Origin: Tiliqua scincoides | Taxonomy: Eukaryota > Chordata > Lepidosauria > Squamata > Scincidae | NCBI RefSeq assembly: GCF_035046505.1 | Contig: NC_089830.1 | Span: 18,332,588 to 18,396,587 of the forward strand | Direction of reading: 5' to 3' | Length of the DNA: 64,000 nt | Shown: in pieces, positions 21,201 to 32,883 of the stretch | Position numbering within the stretch: position 1 is the first letter of the stretch | Layout of the letters: each line of letters starts with the position of its first letter | The notes under the pieces: model-generated | What the model was told of the DNA's origin: nothing | The model's database searches: none | What the model saw: only the letters and a program-made list of their open reading frames with translations | Program-made: the position numbers and the translations under genes

Positions 21201-23472
21201 TTGGGCCTGCTCAGGAGTGTCACTAAACCGCCGTAAAGCACTTTCGCGCCACTCTGAAGGGAGTTAGTCTGGCACACAGACTTCTGCTGGCCTCCCTGCG
21301 CCTCCATGGACCCTGAGGAGAGGTAGGTTTGTATCAGTCGTGTTCAGCCAATGCAGGGGTCTGGGGGAGGGGTGTAGAGAGGGTGGGGAAGAGTTAGGAG
21401 GGAGATGTTTTGGGACAGGGAAGGGCAGGTGGTGGGTGCTCCTAGGGGTGGGCGAGGAGTGTCAGGTGGGGCCAGGTTCTGGTAGTTATGCCAGATCCTC
21501 ACCCTGTTCCCAGGCAGTCTCCGGCTGCTCAAATTTGCGCCACCTCCGAAGGTGGCATGGATCTCATTAGCCCCATTAGTGATTCCCCTCACCCCCGGCT
21601 GAGCCACTTGTAGCTTGAACCTTTTGCTGGATACAGTGCAGGCCCACTAGCCTGCCTGTTCCAGTGCAAGTTAGGATTGCACTGTGAAGCTCATTGAGTG
21701 ATCCAGAAACAGTCACCATTTCTCAACCATCTCAAGGTTCTGTGGGATGTTGACATCATCACGTGACATTGTGACATCACTTCTGGGTTCTCCCCAAGAA
21801 GGTGGGTCTTGCTGCACTTCTTAAGGTTGTTGTGAGAATAAGAATCACATCTCTGGTGCCCTAATCTCCTTACAGGATTAACTCATTGATGTGTCTGCTG
21901 CCCTGTTCACATTTAAAGTGGGGGGGGGGGGCGAGATTCTTTCACCTAAGTTCACTACCGTGTTTTGTTGGATCTGCTTTTCTCCATCCCCAGTTCCGAT
22001 GGCAGAAGTGAGCTGGGAATGGAGAAAAGTGAGTAGAACAAAACTTTGGGAAAGGGCTGCATCTCAGCGGTAGCACGAAGCCCCAAGTTCAAATCTTGGC
22101 ACTGCCAAGTCAGTTTAGGGAAAAGACCCTTGATTTTGAAACCCTGGAGAGCTGGCTGTCAATCCATGTCGATCGGCAGCCTTCCTACTTCCTTAGGAGT
22201 CTCATTTTGGATATCGACCCCACACTTTTTAACTTAAGCAGTTTGCACTGCAGCATCTACAGACCAAGGAATGGGAAGAGGTTTCCTTGATCGAAAAAGG
22301 GCTTGCAGCCTCCGGGTATCACGAAGGAGACATCGGCACCAGCCGCTGGAAAAATGCCGCGGTCTGGGTTGAATAGGGATCATTGCCCTCCCCTTACGAA
22401 ATATAAGAGGACCCCCCACTGTAAAAGATGCCTCTCTGCCCAGTTAGCCGCTGCAATTATCCTGTAATATAATACAGTTGTGTGTACATTAGCATGAGAA
22501 AACACCCCTTGGGTCACCTCAAAATCCATTAATTTATTTCCAAGCTTTCATGGAGAATGCTTGAAAAGAAAACAACCTTGAGGGGTTTTTGTGTGTGTGT
22601 GTGGGGGTGGGGGTGTAGTGTTGAGAGTTTCTCAGCAAGTTCAGAAAAAAAAGGTCAAGCATCTGCCTCCCTTTTCCTGCCATTCACCTCCCCTAGCCCC
22701 CCCCCAAAAAAATCCCCTTACCCTTACCCTTGAGAAGGGGGTGGGTGTAACTTGCTGGCAACAGGAGAGGACTTATGTTTAAATGATGATTAAATGATGA
22801 TTGATGCTGCCTTTATTGACCATTTCTATTATATAAATATTAATATCAATTAATATGTATTTGATGTAATTGCGCACTTGCACACTGCCGTGGGTGATTT
22901 TATTTTTTTTCATGCAGACAGGGGGGAGGTCTGTCACGCAGACAGGGGGGAGGTCCATTTTCGTTAAGAGGGCTTTTAAAAAAAAATGAATAAAGACTCT
23001 CACAGAGGAGGGAAAGGAAGGGTGTAAAAGCGGCCAACATTATCAGGAGCTGTGGTGCTTGGGCCTTACGAGGAATACAACCACTCTGACACTCAGGGTA
23101 GTGGCCTTCTTTCATAGCCCCATCCTGCATGAGATGAGGCAAGGCTAGACCCAGTTGGTAGGTTGAGATTGGGAGATGGAGCTGCAACAGTGTTTTCTTT
23201 GGCTGCCCAACCTTATAATTCTGCATTCTGAGTTTTGGAGCCTCTGTACCCCAGCCCACCCTGTCCATCAGTGTGCCATCTTCTATCAGTGTGCCACAAA
23301 AGGTTCGCAGATATGCCGTGGAAGTTTGGAGCATGGTGTTTGAAAATTGCCGGGAAAACTTTGCTGGTTCTAAATAGCTGGTGGGGGAAGAGGAATAGAC
23401 AATTTATTACAATAGACAAGTTCCCTAGAAATAGAAGAGTGTCCTGGATTCCAGAAGTGCTATATCAGATCT
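21201..23472. other. Mostly unassigned, with a small tandem duplication
   Basis: No exon is recognised. GACATTGTGACATCACTTCT near 21764 recurs at 19302. A G-run lies at 21919-21930. A 21-bp unit containing GCAGACAGGGGGGAGGTC is duplicated at 22912-22953. About 23244-23345 holds a fragment of the 16587 hAT family (CAGTGTGCCA, GAAAATTGCC). The rest shows nothing recognisable. Confidence 0.45.
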
Positions 23473-24254
23473 GGCCATCATCCATTCTCACGACATGACC
23501 GAGCCAACGCAGGCATCTCTGTTTCAGCAGTGCATACATGCTAGGGATTCCAGCACGTTCCAGGACTGTGTTGTTTGGAACTTTGTCCTGCCAGGTGATG
23601 CCGAGAATGCGTCGGAGGCAGCGCATGTGGAAAGCGTTCAGTTTCCTCTCCTGTTGTGAGCGAAGAGTCCATGACTTGCTGCAGTACAGAAGTGTACTCA
23701 GGACGCAAGCTCTGTAGACCTGGATCTTGGTATGTTCCATCAGCTTCTTGTTGGACCAGACTCTCTTTGTGAGTCTGGAAAACATGGTAGCTGCTTTACC
23801 AATGCGTTTGTTTAGCTCGTGAGGTTATGTTGTGAGAATGGATGATGGCTGGATCCCAAAGGATCTCCTCTATGGAGAACTCGTGCAAGGAAAGCGCCCT
23901 ACAGGTAGACCACAGCTGTGATACAAGGACATCTGCAAGAGGGATCTGAAGGTCTCAGGAGTGGACCTCAACAAGTGGGAAACCCTGGCCTCTGAGCGGC
24001 CCGCTTGGAGGCAGGCTGTGCAGCATGGCCTTTCCCAGTTTGAAGAGACACTTGGCCCACAGTCTGAGGCTAAGAGGCAAAGAAGAAAGGCCCATAGCCA
24101 GGGAGACAGACCAGGGACAGACTGCATTTGCTCCCAGTGTGGAAGGGATTGTCACTCCCGAATTGGCCTTTTCAGCCACACTAGACGCTGTTCCAGAACC
24201 ACCTTTCAGAGCGCGATACCACAGTCTTTCGAGACTGAAGGTTGCCAACAACAA
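23473..24254 (+). mobile_element. LINE-A, 5'-inverted (twin-primed) insertion, 12-bp duplication
   Basis: The sense 3' part runs from about 23815 to 24254 and ends in the hairpin tail. In front of it, 23473-23817 is the immediately upstream LINE-A region in the opposite orientation, encoding RLTKRVWSNKKLMEHTKIQ to HVVRMDDGQI. About 35 bp around the HVVRMDDG codons occur in both parts. This is the classic product of twin priming. TATATCAGATCT flanks both sides exactly (23461-23472 and 24255-24266). The inverted frame is open over 106 residues (23465-23785), the sense frame over ~130, so the insertion is fairly young. Confidence 0.93.
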
Positions 24255-24387
24255 TATATCAGATCTTGTCTGATCTCAGAAGCTAAGCTGGGTCAGGCCT
24301 GGTTAGTACTTGGATGGGAGACCACCTCGGAATACTGGGTGCTGTAGGCTTATACCATAGTCTTTCAAGACTGAAGGTTGCCAACCA
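24255..24387 (+). mobile_element. 5S rRNA-derived SINE, hit by LINE-A
   Basis: CAGATCTTGTCTGATCTCAG leads into AGCTAAGCTGGGTCAGGCC, the C-box region and the LINE-A tail (loop TTCA in the hairpin). The 12-bp duplication of the preceding LINE-A insertion overlaps the 5' part of this SINE, so LINE-A landed in or at the edge of an existing 5S-SINE. The normal head (CTGTTACCCTGC) is missing. Confidence 0.9.
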
Positions 24388-24460
24388 TCACAAGAGTCAA
24401 AGACCATCGAGAAGACCATAGAGGTCAGTGTGCCATAGGAAGAAAAATATTGAAAATATT

Positions 24461-24829
24461 CAGGGGTGTCAAAGATAAGGACTGGGGGCTGCATGCATCC
24501 CCCTGAAACTCTTTATCCAGCCCTCGGGCTCACCCAGCACCGCTGTCAGTCGCTCTTAGCTGCTCAGCTGGTCTGAGGTGTCACAGCTAATTGGGCAACC
24601 CACATGATAATTGGCCTCTCCCATGTCTTGAAAACACGATAAAGATTTATGTATTTTCTCTACTGTCACTGGCAGCTAAGAGATCCTTAATGAGTAAAAA
24701 AAAATGCTTATTTCTGACTGTGACCTGCTTAATGACATCACTTCCTGCTGAATGGCATCACATCTGGCCCTTTAGCGGGCAACATGAATGCTATATGGCC
24801 CTCTATATTAAACCAGTTTGACACCCTTG
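24461..24829 (+). mobile_element. hAT MITE (CAGGGGTGTCAAA ends)
   Basis: CAGGGGTGTCAAAGA at the left and GTTTGACACCCTTG at the right are inverted copies. Its right end touches the duplication of the next hAT element, and its own left flank AAAATATT does not match, so the left side is probably altered. Confidence 0.75.
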
Positions 24830-24837
24830 GTATAGAT

Positions 24838-25187
24838 CAGGGGTCTCCAAACCCTGGCCCGGGGGCCAGATGTGGCCCTCGGCAAGCCTCTACCTGACCT
24901 GTGGCCAGCCTCTGGTCACCTGAGAGCCTCTGGCACAGTTGACCAAACTCTGCCGGAGCTGTGCTTGTGGGATGGGGCAATGGGGGTCCATTTAAGTTTG
25001 TGCTTTATTTCTGTGGTGTGCGTTGGTGCTCAGAGAAATATTGGACATTTGAGCCCGCTCATTCATTTATTTATTCATCTAAGTTCCATCTCTTAATATA
25101 TTTATTTAATTTTATTTTTTTCCCAGCCCTCGACACTGTGCCAGATATTTGATGTGGCCCTTTGGTTGAATAGTTTAGAGACCCCTG
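24838..25187 (+). mobile_element. hAT MITE with 8-bp duplication
   Basis: CAGGGGTCTCCAAACCCTGG at the left and GTTTAGAGACCCCTG at the right. Flanks GTATAGAT (24830-24837) and GTATACAT (25188-25195) agree in 7 of 8. The interior (GTGGCCCTCGGCAAGCC, CACTGTGCCAGATATTTGA) is shared with 17706, 40547 and 51384. Confidence 0.88.
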
Positions 25188-25195
25188 GTATACAT

Positions 25196-26759
25196 GTGTG
25201 CACAGGCATTATGACAGTGGACCAGGAACAGCACCAAGAAAAGCAGTATTACTGATCACTCTCTGTATCCCTGTTTTTATATTCTCCTGTTCTTGCAATC
25301 AGCCCAGGTGTGTGTGTGTGTGGGGTTGATGGGGGGCCGAATCCTGACCAGTGGAGGTGACAGGCTGACAACATTAACCATATGAAGTAATGTAATGCCT
25401 TTAGCCGCATCCCACACATTACTGCGACATATTATTAACCAAACACCAACCAAATCAATGTATTCAGAGGAAACCAAGTGGGGGAGGGAATCATTAAACA
25501 AAATCTTTGCAGCAAGCTTGGGACACAAGTCTAGCCGACTTCTCAGCTGATCAGGGCTAACTGCTCTTGCACTAGAACCGGGAGACCCATGAAATAATCA
25601 TGATGTTTTCCGTTTCACTTTCAAAACTTCCTTCTGAGAGACCGAGGAGGACAGCATGTTTCGTGGGTACGTATGAGCCCTGAGGCTAAAAACAAATGAA
25701 AAATGAAGGGGGAAAAGCTGTTTCACTGCTGAAAATTAAGGGTTGCTTTTTTTTTTTTTTTTTTTTTTTTAAGGAATGTCTTCAGGAGTGCTGGATAAGT
25801 CCCCTTGTTCGGTGACTTCTTAGGACCCCTTGTGAGAATCTTGGTTCATTTAAATTGCCCACCCTTGTGGCACTCAGAATTGCCCTCGCTTCATTACATG
25901 GCTACCTGTGATCTGTTTGTGACGCCTTGTGGCACTGTCCCATTTTAAAACCAGTAGCTAAAACCAGGAGGGGGGGGGGAAAGAGTGGGATTGTTGTTCT
26001 AGTCCATCAATTTCACTGAGGAAATGAGAACGTAGCAGTTGGATCTCCAAAATCCAAGGACAATTCCAGCAGCACCCCTCCGTAAACTTCAACTTACTAT
26101 GAGGTCAACCTTAGAGAACCTTCCCTGTGTTGCAGATCTCCTCTCACTCACTCAAACCCATTCTGACATTTATAGGAAGTTCCCATATATCTTCCTTGTA
26201 CAGCTTCCTTGGCTGTCAATTCACCTTTTTGCACATTTGCATGCAACTAACTCATTTATTAACGGAGAAGATGTGATGGCCAATTTGTGTCATTATTAGG
26301 ATGCATATTTGAATATATGACATAGCGTCCAATTAGCTAATGGGAGCCCGAGATGAAAAGAGGGCGAGTTTTTTGCATTATTTTTAAAGCCAGGACAGCG
26401 CAGTCCTATAATGGCTGGGGATATAACAGATGCAGCTTGAAGTCAAACAGGAAGTGTTACGTGTGTCTCTAGGACTGCTTTTGTGAAGCTGGCTGTCCAC
26501 ATTAAGCACTAGTTAATGTGCACTTAACATAAAGTATTATCTGTAAGGGATATTCAGGAAGATGAAGCCCTGCACAATGCAGGGAGATTTATTGCATGAG
26601 AATGGCGGATTTCATTGGCATTCTAATAAGGCACTTTGCTTCAGAGTCAACTAGTGGGAACGAGGCAATAAAAAGGATGAAGAAGTGGAACACGTTGAAA
26701 GGTGGCTGGCTACCCAGTGGGAGTGGAGGGTGTTGGCTGTAAATAGATTGAGCGATAGC
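25196..26759. other. Unassigned, partly unique-looking non-coding DNA
   Basis: A T-run lies at 25748-25771 and a G-run near 25970. From about 26290 to 26680 the sequence is AT-rich and free of transposon motifs, with CAATTAGCTAATGG and CTAGTTAATGTGCACTTAAC, which could be homeodomain-type sites. It is a candidate conserved non-coding block. No exon is recognised. Confidence 0.45.
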
Positions 26760-26803
26760 AACAAGAAGAAGACAAAAAGAGAAGGTGAATAGTAAAAAGA
26801 AAC

Positions 26804-29800
26804 ATGATGGTTAAGGGAGGATGGAGTATCTACTCTGTCAACATAAATGGCATAAATTTACCTCAAAAATGAAAGAAATTCTTCCTTCAGTTGCAAAAGT
26901 TAAGTATGGATATAACTTTTATACAAGAAACGCACATCAAAAATATGAATAAAGCACTGCTTGTGAACAAAAAATTTGGAGAAGTATTTATAGCCTCAGA
27001 TTTTTAAAAAAAGGGTGTGGCCACATACGTAAAAGAAAGACTGAGATCAAAACTAATATATGCATCTGGTCTGGTCGCCGCATCTCAAAAAAGACATAGT
27101 GGAAATGGAAAAGGTGCAAAAGAGAGTGACTAAGATGATTACTGGGCTGGGGCACCTTCCTTATGAGGAAAGTCTACGGCGTTTGGGCCTCTTCAGCCTA
27201 GAAAAGAGACGCCTGAAGGGGGACATGATTGAGACATACAAAATTATGCAGGGGATGGACAGAGTGGATAGGCAGATGCTCTTTACACTCTCACATAACA
27301 CCAGAACCAGGGGGCATCCACTAAAATTGAGTGTTGGGAGAGTTAGAACAGACAAAAGAAAATATTTATTTACTCAGCCTGTGGTTGGTTTGTGGAACTC
27401 CTTGCCACAGGATGTGGTGATGGCGTCTAGCCTGGACACCTTTAAAAGGGAATTGGACAAGTTTCTGGAGGAAAAATGCATTACGGGGTACAAGCCATGA
27501 TGCGTATGCGCAACCTCCTGATTTTAGAAATGGGTTATGTCAGAATGCCAGATGCAAGGGAGGGCACCAGGATGAGGTCTCTTGTTATCTGGTGTGCTCC
27601 CTGGGGCATTTGGTGGGCCGCTGTGAGATACAGGAAGCTGGACTAGATGGGCCTATGGCCTGATCCAGTGGGGCTGTTCTTATGTTCTTATGTTCTTATG
27701 CATCACAAGATGGAAGAATATTGATGGTGGAAGTACAAAAAGAAAATGCAAGAGTCTTACCTGTGAATATTTATGCACCAAATAAAATCAGCAAGAATTT
27801 TTTGTACAGTTATACAAAGGCACAAGAATTAGAGAATATTCTGTATTGTTGGAGACTTTAATTCAGTTTTTGATGGACAAATGGATTCTACATCGATGTG
27901 AGTAAAAGAGAAGAAAAAAAGGAGACCACAAATTCCTAAAGCATTTTTACAATTAGCGGAAGAGATGTATCTGATAGGTGTATAGAGAACAAGATATCCA
28001 GAAACTAAAGACTATACTTTTTATTCAAATAGACACCAGACGTGGTCAAGGATTGATGCTCTTTGGATACCACGGGCATGGACTAAAAATCTGGTAGAAG
28101 TGGAAATATTACCAAAGATACCATCAGATCACAATCCAGTAATGAGCAAATTTGAAACTCTTCAAAAGCCATCTCAATGGAGATTGAATATTAATAGTTT
28201 AAAAAATGAAAAATTTAAAAAGAGTTTGAAAGAAGAAAGAGAACATTATTTTAGAGCTAAGATTACAACTGATATACCAATTACCATGGTCTGGGATGCT
28301 AGTCAAGCTGTTTTTAGAGGATTGGCAATAAGAGAAGTTGCAAGAAAAAGAAGAGAGAAAAGATACGTAGAATTAGAGAAAGAATTGAAATGACAAAAAT
28401 TATTGGCAAAGCAAAACCCTACAGCACCGGAGATAAACAGAGAATGAGAGAGGTACAACATTTTATTGACAGAAGAACTAGCAAAGAAACTTACTTTTGC
28501 TAGACAAAACTTTTTGAAAATGCCAATAAAACTGGAAAATGGTTGGCTTATAAATTAAAGAGAGAGAAAATGAAATCCTATATAGACACATTAAAGAACG
28601 AAGATGGAAAAAAGACTATAAATGTAAAAGATATGATTGATATTGTTAAAAACTTTTATGAAAAATTATATATGGAAGAAGGGATCTCAAGCATTATTCA
28701 AAGGAATTATTTACAAAAAAAAAACACAATGAATTAAAGATGTCGCAGCAACAAAAAGAAAGTTTAAATCAACCGATATCAGTTAGTGAGATTTCAGGGG
28801 CAATAGCTAAACAAAAAAATCAGAAATCGCCGGGTAGCGATGGATTACCAGCTGAATTTTACTTGTATAAATGTTTTGAAGAAGAGTTGGTGTTACCATT
28901 TAAAAAATTGATAAAAGAAATACAGCAAAAGGATAAAATTCCTGATACTTGGAAGTAAGCAATTATTACAGTTATACATAAAGAAGGGCTTGACCAAGAA
29001 GAGATTCAAAATTATAGACCAATTTCACTACTTAATGTGGATTATAAAATTTTTGCAACAATATTAGCTTCAAGATTAAAAAGAATTAACATTATTCATC
29101 AAGACCAAGCAGGGTTCTTACCAAGAAGACAAATTAGAAATAATATGAGAAAGATATTGAACTTTTTAGAATATTATGAAATGTACCCTGATAAGCAAAT
29201 GGCGATTTTTTTTATAGATTTTCAAAAAGCATTTGATAATGTAAACTGGAATTTGATGTTTTTACAATTTGAAATGATGGATGTAGGAACTCCGTTCATT
29301 GCTATGATTAAAGTTATATATAAGAATCAAACTGCTAGAATTAGAATAAATGGAGAGCTTTCAGAGGAGATAAAAATTGAAAAAGGAACGGGATGTCCAC
29401 TTTCTCCATTATTATTTATAGTGATTATGGAAATACTTTTGAATCAAGTGAGAAAGACAGAAGAGAGTAAAGGATTAAAAATAAGAGGTGAAGAATTTAA
29501 AATCCAGGCATTTGTGGATGACCTTATGGTGATTAAAGAAGAACCATTAGAATCTGTCAAAAATTTGTTAGATGTGTTGCGAGAATATACTGAAGTGACA
29601 GGACTGAAAATAAATGTCAAGAAAACGAAAATCTTAACAAAGAATATGCAAATAAAGAAAATATAGAAATTGGAGGAATTAACACATTTCAAAGAAGAAA
29701 AACAAATTAAATATTTAGGGATTCAATTAACGAAGAAAACAAGCACATTAGTGAAAGATAATTATTTGAAATTGATTGAAGAAATAAAAAGAGATTTAAC

Positions 29801-31151
29801 AAAATGGAAAGAATTGCAGCTTTCATTGATGGGAAGAGTTGCTGCAGTGAAAATGAATGTTTTGCCTAAAATAAACTTTCTTTTCCAAACAATCCCTGTA
29901 ATTTTGAAGCAAGATATATTTAAAGAAACTAATCAAATTATCTCGAAATTCATCTGGCCGGGAAAGAAACCAAGAATTAAAATGAAGGCCTTGCAAGATG
30001 TGAAACTAAGAGGAGGCATGGGGCTTCCTGATTGGTTATTATATTATAAGGCCGCAGCGCTACTATGGATTAAAGAGTGGATTATATTAGAAGATCAAAG
30101 AATACTTAAACTGGAGGGACATGATCTTGAATGGGGATGGCATGCATTTGTTTGGTATGGAAAAGCAAACAAATATAAGTGGTTCAATAATCATATCTTA
30201 AGGAAATCTTTATTATGGATCTGGGCTAAAATACAAAGACAGATGTATACCAAAATCCCCCGATGGGTGGCGCCGCTAGAAGCATGTACCTGGTCGAATT
30301 TACTAGAGACAACAAAAATGCTTAGATATGAAAGTTTATTGAAGAAAGATGGGCAATTAAAGACAAAAGAAGAACTGTTAAGACAGGATGTGGAGATGGA
30401 TTGGTGGACTCGCTTGCAACTTGATTCAAAATTTGGGAAAGATAAGCAAGAAGGATTCTATTTAGAACAGAATCGCCATTTGATAGAATACTCTTAGAAA
30501 CAAAAGAAAAATATATCAAAAGAATGTATATGTTCCTATTGGATTTTGAGATGCATGAAGAAACAATAAAAGAATGTATGATAAAATGGGCACAAAATAT
30601 AGGCCATAATATTACATTAGAACAATGGGAACAGATTTGAAAATTTAAAATTTACTAGAGCAACAAATTTTAAAGAAAATGTATATAAAATGTTTTATAG
30701 ATGGTACATGACACCAGTAAAACTGGTAAAAATGAATCCAAACGTATCAAAAAATTGTTGGAAGTGTAAATGTGAAGAAGGGACGTTTTATCATATGTGG
30801 TGGACATGTAAAAAATGCAAGTATACTGGAAAATGGTAAGGAATCTAATACAAGAGATTGTTGTATTTACGATACCGCTGAAACCAGAGTTGTTTTTGCT
30901 TAATATCACCTTAGATATTATAGATAAAGAAAATGTATTTAGTTATTATATTAACTGCTGCAAGGATTTTATATGCTAGATACTGGAAAGATATTAAAAT
31001 TCCAACGGAAGATGAATTAATAGAAAAAATAATGAATGTGGCGGAAATGGATAGGCTTACAGAGATTTTGGATCAACACCGACACAGATGTAAACCGACA
31101 CAGATAGAGCAATGGAGACCATTTTATGCTTGGTTGAAAATGAAGTTGTAG
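26804..31151 (+). pseudogene. L1 ORF2 pseudogene (endonuclease and reverse transcriptase)
   Basis: The reading starts at MMVKGGWSIYSVNINGIN and meets a stop after about 22 codons. It is then broken by the CR1 insertion and at least seven further stops or shifts. The longest open pieces are 29037-29666 (209 residues, RT palm) and 29670-30497 (275 residues, thumb and downstream), separated by one stop. The RT box reads FVDD where L1 usually has FADD; both aspartates remain. GTGCPLSP replaces the usual RQGCPLSP. The strong A bias of the sense strand is typical of L1. Confidence 0.9.
27060..27700 (+). mobile_element. CR1-type LINE 3' end inserted in L1
   Basis: An open frame of 146 residues (27060-27500) encodes the C-terminal region: EMEKVQKRVTKMITGL, YEESLRRLGLFSLEKRRL, GDMIETYKIM, VVGLWNSLPQDVV and FKRELDKFLEEK. 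The UTR follows with GATACAGGAAGCTGGACTAG and GGCCTGATCCAGTGGGGC, then three copies of the 8-bp tail TTCTTATG. L1 resumes at once with CATCACAAGATGG. TATGCATC occurs at both edges, although CR1 usually makes no long duplication, so this may be microhomology. The open frame and intact tail suggest a younger age than the L1. Confidence 0.92.
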
Positions 31152-31440
31152 ATGTATAAGAGAGGGCATTTAGATGAATATATTGTATACATGATATATT
31201 CTACAGGATATGATATGATAGATAAATGATATTAAGAGGTTAAACTAGAACAAGATTAGAAGATATGTATTGATTAGATATATTGATATAGGATTGCCTG
31301 CACCCTTCAACAGTATGTTTTTGTGTTTTTGTGTTTTTGTGTTTTGTGTTATGTATTGAGTTTGTGTTTGTTATGTGCTTGTTTATATTTGTTGTTTGTT
31401 TTTATTTTGGAAAATAATTAAAAAATTAATTTTAAAAAAA

Positions 31441-32878
31441 GACAACATGAGACCTGAATCCTGTTGCCACTCCCTTGAACCTGGCATTCTGAGGTACTGA
31501 GTGCCAGCACCAGTTCCGTGCCAATTGGCACCATATTTGGTGGCAGTGCAGGTTTTGGGGGCAGGGGAGGCATTCTGGGGAGAGAGGAGGTCAGAGGGAG
31601 GGGAGGAACCAGTTGCAGGGGTGGGGGGGGACTGGCAGAAACATGCCTCTGCTGGATCTCGTCCTCCAAATTGGGTTAAAAAGCCTAACACGGCGGTTCT
31701 CCCATCTGCACTGGCAAAATAGCCAATGCAGACTTGGGAAGCCCCATTGTGGGCTTTCTCAAGGGGCTTTCCTCAGGGGGACAAAAGTTCTGTTCCTGCA
31801 AGGAGACCTCCGGCGGGCTCAGAAGGGCCGCTGTATATAGCAATTACCATTTTGGTGCTGCTGTACCCAGCAGCCCAGCTTAGGATTGGGTTGCCCACCA
31901 GCAGGTCGGTGGGGGGCACTCATCTCTGTCTATTTGCCTCCACTGCTTCTCCTAAGACATGTTGCGGCAGAGCTGGATATTGAAGGGGTTAAGGAGAGCA
32001 GGAGGTCAGTAGTAGCCTTAGAGGCTGCTGATCCAAAAGTTTGAATCCTCCACACTGAGAAATATAGTCTCTCCTCCCTCTTCCTTCAAGGGGAACATCC
32101 ATCCTAATCCCAGGAAGCCAGTCTTAGGTCTTTGACCCTGAATAGGAGGGCGTCTCTCCTCCGTAGCTCTTCATCATACTTAATGTGGAAGCTGATAGAC
32201 TGTGTGCTCATATAAATGTCTAATCCTTCCTTGAGTCCTGCTAAGCTCTTTGCCAATGAAACATTATTAATCATAAATTCCTCATACTTCACTTCCACCA
32301 AGAATGAGGCAGCCAGTGACTAATTAACCCTCCAGAAACCTAGAGAGATGGAAGCAATTAGTCTGCAGGAGGGAGGAAATGAGGTACAGAAGTGATGTGA
32401 AGTTTGGGATTTGAAAGTTGGTCAGATTTTGTGAGGATTTTTTTCATACTTGGGTAGCAATTCACCCTAGCTTTCCCCAACTGATTCCCCTTCCTTTTTA
32501 CTCTCCTTTCTTCCCTAATTTGCCATCTATTTTTAGATTAATCTTGCGATCTGCCCCTTTAAGTCCCGGGCTGGTGGTGCAGCACCCAAACCACTCTTTG
32601 GTGGGCCACAGTCACCAATACAAACCATGAGAGGGTTGACATGGGCAGCAGTGCCCTGTTGAACCTCTGCTATCCTCCACTGCCATTGATAACTTGGTGG
32701 CAGGGGTGGTTTGGGGTGAGAAGTGGGCAGGAACAGGGGCATGAGGGGGATGATCTTGGTGGTATTGAGCCTAGACCTCCTACCCAGCCTCAACCTGACC
32801 CCTGGAGTCTCCTTGGACTTACGCCAGCTATTTTGCGGCATAGATTCCATGAGACCCATTGGAGGCGAGATGGCCTAT
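31441..32878. other. Unassigned non-coding stretch
   Basis: I recognise no gene or repeat apart from GCTTAGGATTGGGTTGCCC near 31878, which resembles a GGGCCC-MITE end. Open frames lack motifs. Confidence 0.45.
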
Positions 32879-32883
32879 GGCAG

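Larger units (their letters stand above)
26760..31440 (+). mobile_element. L1 LINE, 5'-truncated before ORF2, split by CR1
   Basis: The element begins shortly before ORF2. The endonuclease region has SVNINGIN, IQETHIK, GDFNSVFDG and SDHNPVMSKFE. The RT region has KNQKSPGSDGLPAEFY, NYRPISLLN, FFIDFQKAFDNVNW, GCPLSPLLF and FVDDLMV. The C-terminus ends WRPFYAWLKMKL near 31151. A ~290-bp 3' UTR with repeated TTTTTGTG ends in an A-rich tail at 31405-31440. A CR1 copy interrupts the endonuclease part at about 27066-27700. I found no clear target-site duplication. ORF1 is absent. Confidence 0.93.
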
